Positions 1 through 5,237 of a DNA stretch of 8,601 bases are shown here, piece by piece. The DNA is from DASWIG01 sp965371445. GTDB lineage: Bacteria > Acidobacteriota > Thermoanaerobaculia > Multivoradales > J023. Position numbers and translations under genes: made by a program. The notes under the pieces are model-generated. The model saw only the letters and a list, made by a program, of their open reading frames with translations. It did not search any database and was not told the origin of the DNA. Where the stretch lies: NCBI GenBank assembly GCA_965371445.1, contig CBDUYN010000283.1:1-8601 (forward strand). The letters run 5' to 3'. The stretch's first letter is position 1. Each line of letters begins with the position of its first letter.

Positions 1-44
1 GCATCCTTGATACCACCGGACCCTACGGTGCGCGCGCCGCAGCT

Positions 45-143
45 CTATCCCGACCTATACGACCCGAGAACCGGCCGAATCTTGCCAGGGGAGCGATCCG
101 TGTGTGGAGCCCGTAGCAGCACGATCTGACCGTCCCGGACCAT
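45..143 (-). pseudogene. PemK/MazF-like toxin, truncated N-terminal remnant
   Basis: A 32-codon reading frame starts with ATG at 143-141, sharing one base with the stop of the upstream antitoxin (TGATG), the usual translational coupling of toxin-antitoxin pairs. It begins MVRDGQIVLLRAPHTDRS and continues PGKIRPVLGSYRSG before a TAG at 47-45. The pattern G-x-I-V-L-L-R-x-P-x-T-D-x-S-x-G-K-x-R-P-x-L is the start of PemK/MazF-type mRNA interferases, which are normally about 105-120 residues. Here the rest of the fold is missing in this frame. Another minus-strand frame stays open to the window edge but shows no recognisable toxin sequence. Family assignment rests on this short motif. A frameshift or assembly error near base 60 is the alternative to a true pseudogene. 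Confidence 0.6.
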
Positions 144-364
144 CAGAAGGCTTCCCGGAGATCTTCAAGGCTATAGATCTCCTCCTCCTCCTCCATGCCC
201 CGCATGGCTTGAGCTAGCGAGAAGCTCGACCAGCCGCTCTCCTCAGAGTCTTCACGATGCTTCCTCGATCTGCTCTCGAGGAACTCGACGAAGTCGAGAA
301 CTTCGGCCTGGTAGCCCTCGGGGAGCTTCTGGAGATGTTCGACGATCTCTTCGGCTAAGCTCAT
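143..364 (-). CDS. DUF2281-type antitoxin
   Basis: This 73-residue acidic protein starts MSLAEEIVEHLQKLPEGYQ and continues with AEVLDFVEFLESR. That is the DUF2281 pattern: an N-terminal amphipathic stretch, 'LPe..q.EVLDFVEFL', then a charged linker. Family members are small antitoxins found beside PIN (VapC) or PemK-like toxins. The C-terminal part (SSFSLAQAMRGMEEEEEIYSLEDL) is the probable toxin-neutralising tail. The ATG at 364 has a GAGG Shine-Dalgarno sequence at 371-374, six bases upstream. Its stop overlaps the ATG of a truncated PemK-like toxin, so this is a two-gene module read leftward. Such antitoxins commonly repress their own promoter; an inverted repeat at 396-425 is a candidate operator. 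The gene looks intact although its toxin does not. Confidence 0.8.
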   Translation of the reverse strand: MSLAEEIVEHLQKLPEGYQAEVLDFVEFLESRSRKHREDSEESGWSSFSLAQAMRGMEEEEEIYSLEDLREAF

Positions 365-395
365 GATTCACCTCACCTTCATCAGAAGTCTAGCA

Positions 396-425
396 CGAAA
401 CCGCTTGCCACCCACCGTGGTTTCG
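396..425. promoter_or_regulatory. Inverted repeat upstream of antitoxin, candidate operator
   Basis: A perfect 7-bp inverted repeat, CGAAACC at 396-402 and GGTTTCG at 419-425, flanks a 16-bp spacer containing a smaller palindrome (CCACCGTGG, 412-420). It lies 32-61 bases upstream of the antitoxin ATG, where an autoregulatory operator would be expected. On the minus strand the spacer also contains GGTGGGTGGCA, a core shared with the dispersed repeats to the right, so it may instead be a decayed repeat. I could not place a convincing -35/-10 pair here. Confidence 0.35.
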
Positions 426-507
426 GCTCTCGCCGCTTGGGCGCTCGCCACGCTCGCGAAGCCCGATCCCATAGCTCGCGGAGCGTCCCATGGCATGCCG
501 GGGGCCA

Positions 508-552
508 CGTAAACGTATGAAAACAAAGGACTTTCGAAGTGGGTGGCACCTC
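508..552 (+). repeat. Dispersed 45-nt repeat, copy A
   Basis: By my hand alignment this 45-nt block matches the reverse complement of 4931-4975 at 36 of 45 positions with no gaps. Conserved blocks are CGTAAAC, TGAAAACAA, ACTT, GTGG and TGGCACCTC, with differences clustered in the short spacers. Block conservation with variable spacers suggests a recognised or structured element rather than random duplication. Its last 16 bases without the final TC (CGAAGTGGGTGGCACC, 535-550) recur exactly at 617-632. A hairpin (541-567) overlaps its end. Confidence 0.75.
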
Positions 553-567
553 AAGTGCCCCTCACCC
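541..567. repeat. Imperfect hairpin at the end of repeat copy A
   Basis: GGCAC at 545-549 pairs with GTGCC at 555-559 around a five-base loop (CTCAA). The stem is extended by GGGT (541-544) with ACCC (564-567) across a four-base bulge. It has no T-tract, so it is not a classical intrinsic terminator. It repeats the 'GTGGGTGGCACC followed by a hairpin' layout seen twice more in this window. Confidence 0.45.
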
Positions 568-616
568 TGCGGTGGCTCGACACCGCGAACCAGGACGTCT
601 GGCACCAGCCGTCTGC

Positions 617-632
617 CGAAGTGGGTGGCACC
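617..632 (+). repeat. Exact second copy of the 16-nt GGGTGGCACC end-block
   Basis: CGAAGTGGGTGGCACC occurs here and at 535-550, in the same orientation and 82 bases apart. A shorter related core, TTGGGTGGCAC, lies at 1164-1174 over the start of the membrane protein gene. The block is immediately followed by the nested inverted repeat at 632-686. Confidence 0.65.
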
Positions 633-686
633 GCCTGAGGGGGGGACTTCTCGTCCCCGCCGTTCCTTTCTTCGGGAGCTCAGGCG
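632..686. terminator. Nested inverted repeat at the 3' end of the membrane protein gene
   Basis: An outer perfect 8-bp stem, CGCCTGAG (632-639) with CTCAGGCG (679-686), encloses an inner perfect stem, GGGGAC (642-647) with GTCCCC (653-658), closed by a five-base loop. The outer right arm covers the stop codon (680-682) of the minus-strand gene, so the folded RNA would sit at the 3' end of that transcript. No U-tract follows on the minus strand. It could slow or end transcription, protect the 3' end, or be part of the dispersed repeat element. The structure is seen directly; the function is inferred. Confidence 0.5.
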
Positions 687-1177
687 TCAGAGCGCCAACG
701 CATCCAACCCAGAGCCAGCACCGACGCCAGCGCGGCGAGACCGGCGACCACGAGGTAGCTCGTGGTCGTGAACACCGTGGCGTCCAAAAGGGTCTTCAAG
801 CCGCTGACTTCGAACGTACGGAACAGATAGGGCAAGGCTTCGACCAGCGCCATGAAGAAAGTGCTTGCCACAAGACTCGTCCCGGCGCTCAGACCGATGG
901 CCTGTCCCACCGCTTCGTTGGCGCGTGAGCCCAGAAGACGCATCCAATATTCTCGCCGCTTGCCCATCAAGAAAAAGAGCTGAAGAGGTAAGAGGATCTC
1001 GAGGGCCACGAAGAAGCGGCTCACCATCGTCTGAGCACGCTCCACGTCGTCAGCTCCGAAACTCGTCGCCAGCCCGCCGATCAGGCCGAGGAGAATACCG
1101 GTCAGGGAGAGCCACAGTAGGTTGTAGACGATGACTTGGTCTCTACCGTCGGGTGCTTTGGATTGGGTGGCACGCAT
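680..1177 (-). CDS. Four-helix integral membrane protein, function unknown
   Basis: I do not recognise this 165-residue protein. Four hydrophobic segments are visible at about residues 16-37, 52-72, 93-118 and 131-158. The loops between are short, including a positively charged one (GKRREYW, 72-78), and the end is basic (MRWRSDA). Both termini are predicted on the cytoplasmic side. The only convincing start is ATG at 1177; the upstream sequence has a weak purine-rich GGGAAAG directly before it, and the start overlaps a GGGTGGCAC repeat core. It lies 59 bases downstream of the cargo-like gene on the same strand, so it may be the last gene of that transcript. It could be an eCIS-associated accessory or an unrelated gene. 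Codon composition and length support a real gene; no catalytic motif is seen. Confidence 0.65.
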   Translation of the reverse strand: MRATQSKAPDGRDQVIVYNLLWLSLTGILLGLIGGLATSFGADDVERAQTMVSRFFVALEILLPLQLFFLMGKRREYWMRLLGSRANEAVGQAIGLSAGTSLVASTFFMALVEALPYLFRTFEVSGLKTLLDATVFTTTSYLVVAGLAALASVLALGWMRWRSDA

Positions 1178-1236
1178 TCTTTCCCGGCTTTCTGTAAGCT
1201 CTCGCTGAGTTCACGGCGGTCAACGCGCGAAACGTC

Positions 1237-2457
1237 TTACTCCTCTTCTTCTTTCTCTTTGTCTGCGTCGATGCCTTTCCTGATGTTATCCGCCCCGCGG
1301 CCGCCCTTCACCAAGCCGCCGATCGCGCCCACGATTTTCGATCCGACGCCGGCGATGACCTTTCCGATTCCGCCGATGATGCTCAGCAGCGACTCCAAGA
1401 TCACGACGGCGCCCGTCGCCTTGGGATGTTCACCAGCCAGACCACTCGCCACGACCGCGCCTCGGATCATCTTGATCAAACCCCCCACGGCGACGATGAT
1501 CGCCGTCCAGAGGCCACCTGTCAAGACGGCGGCCAGCGTGGCCGTCCCGGCGGCGATGATTCCTTCGACGGCGATGATCCCGCCGACGACTTCCTTGCGT
1601 TTCTTGTTGATGCAGGACCGGATGAGCTTCAAGATTCCGATCGCGATCTGCCCACCTCCCAGGATGGCCAGCGCGACGCCGACCGGAAAGCCGGGCAGTG
1701 CCGCGGCCGCGGCGCTGCCTCCCGCCAGGATCAGTCCCCCGGCGAGGAGGTGCACCGCGCTCTCGACCCGGAGCTTCCACTTGCCCGCGGTCGGGTCGGG
1801 GCTGTAGGGCTTGATCTTATTGACGGCGCTCTTCATCAAAGTGGCGATCCGCTTCTTGATGCCCGGGTCCTTGTCCATCTCCTTGTCGAGCTCTTCCGGT
1901 GACCTCTCCTCAGGCTCCTCCTCCGGGGGTGTCTCAAGAAGCGCTTCCGGCTCCTCCTGTTTTCCCCTTCCCCTTCCCCTCTCCCGGGCGATGATGTCTT
2001 CATACTCCTCTCGTAACACGGCAGCTTCTAAAGCGTCCCAAGACTCCGCTCTGACGGTCTCGTCACTCCCATGCAAGATCCGCAGCTCTTCCGCGAACGC
2101 TGGATTCGCGTGGATGAAGATCTCGAGCTCTTGCGTGCTGACCTGCCTCCCGCCGACGAAGATCTTCCGCTGGACGACTCCGTCGCTCCTCTTCGTCCGG
2201 ACTCTATTCGGAGGCGGCTCGCCCAAGAGGTCCGGGACGGCTCGATTGCCGGCCACGTCCTGGAGCGCCAGCATGTCCTCCGGGGAGGCGAAGTCGCCCT
2301 TCAGGGCGTCGACGGCTCGCTGGACCGCCTCGGGGCCCGCTGTCGAGAGGGCCGCCGGATCGGCCGCGACCGAGGCCGCCGGTCCGCTGCGGCCGGGCGC
2401 GGCGGCGCGACGCCTGACCGTCTTGCCTTGGGGAGAAGCCTGTTTTGCTGGCGGCAT
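1237..2457 (-). CDS. eCIS cargo-like protein with hydrophobic glycine-rich C-terminal domain
   Basis: Visible parts, numbered from the GTG at 2460: a basic, disordered Ala/Pro-rich leader (1-45); the motif DMLALQDVAGNRAVPDLL (62-79), matching the 'LQxxaGNrAVxxLL' signature of many eCIS cargo and DUF4157-linked proteins; VVQRKIFVGGRQV (95-107), another common cargo sequence; a helical region with a WDALEAAV motif (141-148); a very acidic hinge (165-200); then a C-terminal half of three Gly/Ala/Ile/Val-rich hydrophobic stretches (about 233-280, 291-340 and 349-385) and an acidic tail (KEKEEEE). There is no HExxH, so it lacks a DUF4157 peptidase. The hydrophobic half suggests insertion into a target membrane, as in a pore-former, but that is inference. 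ATG at 2457 has GAGG seven bases upstream; GTG at 2460 leaves only four. The gene follows the ATPase by nine bases, with its ribosome site inside the ATPase stop, so the two are coupled. Confidence 0.75.
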   Translation of the reverse strand: MPPAKQASPQGKTVRRRAAAPGRSGPAASVAADPAALSTAGPEAVQRAVDALKGDFASPEDMLALQDVAGNRAVPDLLGEPPPNRVRTKRSDGVVQRKIFVGGRQVSTQELEIFIHANPAFAEELRILHGSDETVRAESWDALEAAVLREEYEDIIARERGRGRGKQEEPEALLETPPEEEPEERSPEELDKEMDKDPGIKKRIATLMKSAVNKIKPYSPDPTAGKWKLRVESAVHLLAGGLILAGGSAAAAALPGFPVGVALAILGGGQIAIGILKLIRSCINKKRKEVVGGIIAVEGIIAAGTATLAAVLTGGLWTAIIVAVGGLIKMIRGAVVASGLAGEHPKATGAVVILESLLSIIGGIGKVIAGVGSKIVGAIGGLVKGGRGADNIRKGIDADKEKEEEE

Positions 2458-2464
2458 CACGAAA

Positions 2465-2468
2465 CCTC
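2465..2468 (-). promoter_or_regulatory. Ribosome binding site of the cargo-like gene, overlapping the ATPase stop
   Basis: GAGG on the minus strand lies seven bases before ATG 2457 and four before GTG 2460, favouring the ATG. It overlaps the TGA of the ATPase (2469-2467), so ribosomes ending on the ATPase can restart on the cargo-like gene. Confidence 0.6.
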
Positions 2469-4722
2469 AACCGCCGAGCTTAGCATAGAGACCGAAGATC
2501 GCCGTCGTCGCCGGCTTGCCGAGCTTCTCGAGCTCGCAGGCGACAGCCTGTACCAGGTGCCGCATGGCGACCGGTCCTTCTTCGGCGGCGGCCGTCAGGG
2601 CCGCGTCGACCGCGCAGTTCTTGATGCTGCCGCCCGAGAGCCCGAACTGCTTGGCCAGGAACTCGACGTCGACGTCGTCGTCCTGCGGTACCTGCTCCGG
2701 GAGCAGCCGGCGCCAGATCTCCTCGCGGCGCGAAACGTCCGGGAAGGGGAAGTCGACGACCACCTGCAAGCGTCGGGCGAAGGCCGGGTCGAGGTTCTCG
2801 CGGATGTTGGTGGCGAGGATCGCGATGCCGTCGTAGCTCTCCATGCGTTGCAGGAGGTAGCTGACCTCGATGTTGGCGTAGCGGTCGTGGGCGTCCTTGA
2901 CCCTGGAGCGCTTGCCGAAGAGCGCGTCGGCCTCGTCGAAGAAGAGGATGGCGTTGGCGGCTTCGGCGGCGTCGAAGATCTTGGCGAGGTTCTTCTCCGT
3001 CTCGCCGATGTACTTTGAGACCACCGAGGAGAGGTCGATGCGGTAGAGGTCGAGATTGAGCGTGCGGGCGATGATCCCGGCGGCCATGGTCTTGCCGGTC
3101 CCGGAGGAACCGGAGAACATCGCCGCCATGCCTCGCCCGACCATGACCCGCTCCGCGAATCCCCACTCCTCGTAGACGACGTGGCGGTAGCGTAGCCAAC
3201 CCTCGAGGCGTCGCAGCTTCGCCTTGGCGCGCTCCGGGATCACCAGGTCGTCCCATTCATGGACGCTCTCGATCTGTTGGGCGAGGCCGTCCAGGGACAC
3301 CAGACACTGGGTCCGGCAAGCGGCAAAGACCTCCTCGGCGAAGGATTTGGAGCTCTCCGTCTCCGGCCGGCTGGCCAGGCGGGCTCGGGCACGGTTGGCG
3401 GCACCGGCGATCTGTGCGCTCGGCAGGCGGAAGCGTCCGGCCAGCTCGCCGAGGTCCACCTCCGACGCGAGCTCGCCGAGGGACCGACGCCAGAGCTCTT
3501 CGCGGGCGCCGTGGTCCGGTGCCGGGACGTGCAGCGTCAGCACGGGTACGGCGAGGCAGGGCTCGGGAAGCGTCCAGGCCCGGGCCGCGCACAGCATCCG
3601 TGGACGCGAGCAAGGCGCCGTCAGCAACCGGTGCAGAGCGAGGGCCGGCCGACCCTCGCGGCGCAGGGCGTCGGCCTCGCCGACGACCAACGCCGCATCG
3701 GTCAGGGCGACCTCGCGCAAGGCGCGCACCACCAAGTCCTCGGGGTCGGCGGCGGCGGCCAGAGCCGCGCCATGGAGGAAGAGCACGGCGTCCTCACCGG
3801 CGAGGTGAGACGTCACCTCTCGCAACAGGAGGGCGTCGGGACCGTGGACGGTGAGGATCGGAGCCGGCTCGCCTGGCGTGGCAAGGTAGCGGCGCAGCGC
3901 GTCGATCTCCGCGCGCACCTCTGCCTCGCCGACCGCCGGAGAAGGACGGCCGGGGTCGGCAGCCTGATGTTCCAGGAAGCCGTTGAGGTGCGGATCGCCT
4001 CCGTCGCCGTCGAGCAGGAAGTTGAGGATTCGCTTCTCGAGGTGAAGGCCGCGCGCCCGTTGCACCGGCGTTCGCGCGGTGTTCTCCTCGCCCAGGCGTA
4101 GCAAGCGGAGCTGACGCAGCGGTGCCTCCGGATCGAAGGCCTGCAGACGGAGGTTGCGCTCCTCGGCGTCGTCGCAGAAGAGCCGCAGGGCCAGCTCGAT
4201 CGACGGAGATCGGAGGTTGATGTTGTCGTTCAGGTACCCGAAGAGGCGCCCGTAACGCGGATCGAGCTCGCCTGCCAGGGCCAACAGCAGGGTCTGGCGT
4301 TCGAAGGTGCCGAGACCCATGCGACGCGCCAGCTCCGGCAGGCGCAGGGTCACGGCCGCGGCCAGGCTGGCGCGTTCACGCTCCGCATGGCGTTCGGTGA
4401 ACGGCTCGAGCGCCGTCCCCGGATCCTCGACGTCGTCGGACGACGGCTGGGCTCCGTCGATGCTGGCCAGCGCCACGTCGGCACCCAGGTCGGAGATCCG
4501 AAGCCCCATGAGCTCGGCGTGAACAACTTCCGGCGGATGCGTCGCCCGCCACCGGACCATCTCCTGCCGCAGGCGCAGGTTCAGCAGCTCCAGCTCACCC
4601 CGGAGGTGCTCGAGATGTCCTTTGTAGGCACCGCTCGGTAGGGACCTGGGCGGGGTCTTGTCCGGCCGTGGTCTTGTGGTCTTCGGGGTCAGGCTTCTTC
4701 CTCCGAGGCTTGGCGGCAGCAA
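2467..4722 (-). CDS. Two-domain AAA+ ATPase, eCIS (Afp15-like) type
   Basis: The C-terminal module is an intact AAA+ ATPase: Walker A GSSGTGKT (538-545), Walker B ILFFDEADAL (592-601), sensor 1 ILATN (635-639), an ARR arginine-finger position (649-651) and a sensor 2-like GGSIKN (697-702). A preceding module (about 285-445) looks like a second AAA domain that has lost activity: HGPDALLLRE replaces Walker A and ALVVGEADAL replaces Walker B. The N-terminal part (36-185) has a helix HLEHLRGELELLNLRL, an LMGLRISD motif and ERQTLLLALAGELDPRYGRLFGYL, typical of the CDC48-type ATPases of contractile injection loci. Such ATPases are near-universal in eCIS clusters and are thought to act in particle assembly or cargo handling. 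The start is uncertain: an in-frame stop lies not far upstream, the first ATG is at residue 55 inside the conserved helix, and TTG at 4722 is the only usual start between. GGAGGA at 4704-4699 precedes an in-frame CTG at 4692. Confidence 0.88.
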   Translation of the reverse strand: MLPPSLGGRSLTPKTTRPRPDKTPPRSLPSGAYKGHLEHLRGELELLNLRLRQEMVRWRATHPPEVVHAELMGLRISDLGADVALASIDGAQPSSDDVEDPGTALEPFTERHAERERASLAAAVTLRLPELARRMGLGTFERQTLLLALAGELDPRYGRLFGYLNDNINLRSPSIELALRLFCDDAEERNLRLQAFDPEAPLRQLRLLRLGEENTARTPVQRARGLHLEKRILNFLLDGDGGDPHLNGFLEHQAADPGRPSPAVGEAEVRAEIDALRRYLATPGEPAPILTVHGPDALLLREVTSHLAGEDAVLFLHGAALAAAADPEDLVVRALREVALTDAALVVGEADALRREGRPALALHRLLTAPCSRPRMLCAARAWTLPEPCLAVPVLTLHVPAPDHGAREELWRRSLGELASEVDLGELAGRFRLPSAQIAGAANRARARLASRPETESSKSFAEEVFAACRTQCLVSLDGLAQQIESVHEWDDLVIPERAKAKLRRLEGWLRYRHVVYEEWGFAERVMVGRGMAAMFSGSSGTGKTMAAGIIARTLNLDLYRIDLSSVVSKYIGETEKNLAKIFDAAEAANAILFFDEADALFGKRSRVKDAHDRYANIEVSYLLQRMESYDGIAILATNIRENLDPAFARRLQVVVDFPFPDVSRREEIWRRLLPEQVPQDDDVDVEFLAKQFGLSGGSIKNCAVDAALTAAAEEGPVAMRHLVQAVACELEKLGKPATTAIFGLYAKLGG

Positions 4723-4809
4723 TCGAACGCAGGATGACCTCCCAAACGGACTTGAGGATCCACAACTCTACAAGACGGGGGGGGGCAGCTGGCAAGCCTC
4801 CCTACCCAA

Positions 4810-4836
4810 CCCAAGACACCCAAGACACCCAAGACC
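4810..4836. repeat. Three tandem copies of a 9-bp unit
   Basis: The unit CCCAAGACA occurs three times in tandem (4810-4818, 4819-4827, 4828-4836), the last copy differing in one base. A partial unit (CCCAA, 4805-4809) precedes it. The array directly abuts the left arm of the large hairpin at 4837, so the two may form one element. Confidence 0.7.
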
Positions 4837-4918
4837 GATCCTGGAAGAGCCGTTCGTCGCTCAGGGACGGCGTGTCACCCCCACAGGACGCGGTGACGGC
4901 GAGGAGCGTTCCAGGATC
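4837..4918. repeat. 82-bp nested inverted repeat (long hairpin)
   Basis: The outer perfect 10-bp arms are GATCCTGGAA (4837-4846) and TTCCAGGATC (4909-4918). A second pairing, CGCTC (4858-4862) with GAGCG (4904-4908), continues from the right arm across an 11-base one-sided bulge on the left. A third, GTCACC (4874-4879) with GGTGAC (4892-4897), caps it. Three nested pairings in one element argue for a selected fold in DNA or RNA. It lies between the 9-bp tandem array and the inverted copy of the dispersed repeat. Confidence 0.6.
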
Positions 4919-4930
4919 TTCCCTGCCTCT

Positions 4931-4975
4931 GAGGTGCCATCCACATCACAAGTCTCTTGTTTTCAGCGGTTTACG
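4931..4975 (-). repeat. Dispersed 45-nt repeat, copy B (inverted)
   Basis: Read on the minus strand this block matches copy A at 508-552 at 36 of 45 positions, ungapped. The shared blocks are CGTAAAC, TGAAAACAA, ACTT, GTGG and TGGCACCTC. Translating both copies in the corresponding frame gives similar short peptides (RCHP..KS.VF..LR), which explains spurious ORFs in both places. As at copy A, the GGCACC end points toward a hairpin, here the one at 4837-4918, only 12 bases away. Confidence 0.75.
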
Positions 4976-5108
4976 CCGGATTTCACCTCATGAGGGGCGC
5001 TTCGCTGGATACGAGATCGGGCGTCACGAGCCTGGCGCCCGGCCAAGCCATACGAATTGGGCATTGAAATCGGTGGAGAGCACATTTGGCAAGCGGTTCC
5101 AGGAAGAT

Positions 5109-5127
5109 TTGGCGCGGCGCGCGCCAA
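5109..5127. promoter_or_regulatory. Compact perfect hairpin upstream of the propeller gene
   Basis: TTGGCGCG (5109-5116) and CGCGCCAA (5120-5127) form a perfect 8-bp stem with a three-base spacer. It ends about 110 bases before the propeller gene start. There is no T-tract on either side, so a terminator is unlikely. A protein-binding palindrome or a 5' leader hairpin are both possible. Confidence 0.4.
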
Positions 5128-5229
5128 CCCCTCCTCGGGCGTGGTGACCGAGGGAGCGGCGCGATTTTGAGCGAAACTCGGTCTTGAGATCGCCTCGGAC
5201 GCAGCGCGGACACTCTCTCACGATACGAT

Positions 5230-5235
5230 GGGAGG
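5230..5235 (+). promoter_or_regulatory. Ribosome binding site of the propeller gene
   Basis: GGGAGG lies just before ATG 5238 with an unusually short two-base gap. The ATG is still preferred because a clean signal peptide begins there, whereas the longer frame from TTG 5184 would add a charged 18-residue extension. Confidence 0.5.
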
Positions 5236-5237
5236 CC

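Larger units (their letters stand above)
426..679. other. Non-coding, repeat-bearing intergenic stretch
   Basis: No credible gene lies between the antitoxin module and the membrane protein. The short ORFs crossing it on both strands have no domain pattern and are translations of repeats. The stretch holds one copy of a dispersed 45-nt repeat (508-552), an exact second copy of its 16-nt end (617-632), a small hairpin (541-567) and most of a nested hairpin (632-686). Both neighbouring genes are on the minus strand, so it is the 3' end of the membrane protein transcript and the promoter side of the toxin-antitoxin module. Confidence 0.6.
4723..5237. other. Divergent intergenic region with repeats and hairpins
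   Basis: This stretch separates the leftward ATPase from the rightward propeller gene, so promoters for both should lie here, but I see no sigma-70 pair I would defend. It contains a run of nine G (4777-4785), a 9-bp tandem repeat (4810-4836), an 82-bp nested hairpin (4837-4918), an inverted copy of the dispersed repeat (4931-4975), a 10-bp palindrome CCTCATGAGG (4986-4995) and a compact hairpin (5109-5127). The short ORFs crossing it have no recognisable protein pattern. Confidence 0.6.

Noticed and set aside
390..605. A 71-codon minus-strand frame between the antitoxin and the membrane protein
   Set aside because: It translates the dispersed repeat; a similar peptide arises from the other copy near 4931-4975, so it is repeat DNA, not a gene.
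1136..1807. A 223-codon plus-strand frame
   Set aside because: It is antisense to the Gly/Ala/Val-rich half of the cargo-like protein; its Ser/Pro/Thr/Ala-rich sequence is an artefact of that composition.
2071..3018. A 315-codon plus-strand frame across the cargo-like and ATPase genes
   Set aside because: It lies antisense to the Walker motifs and has low-complexity Val/Asp/Glu/Leu composition typical of a mirror of GC-rich coding DNA.
3259..4101. A 280-codon plus-strand frame
   Set aside because: It is antisense to the conserved middle of the ATPase and shows no family motif.
4595..4795. A 66-codon minus-strand frame overlapping the ATPase 5' end (ELWILKSVWEVILRSIAAA)
   Set aside because: The first part looks somewhat protein-like, but it starts in the G/C run, runs out of frame into the conserved ATPase helix and has no ribosome site. 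I keep it only as a possible sign of a frameshift at the ATPase start.
4810..4836. The tandem repeat considered as a CRISPR array
   Set aside because: Units are 9 bp with no spacers and no cas genes are nearby.
5109..5127. The perfect hairpin considered as an intrinsic terminator
   Set aside because: No T-run follows on either strand and no gene ends nearby.
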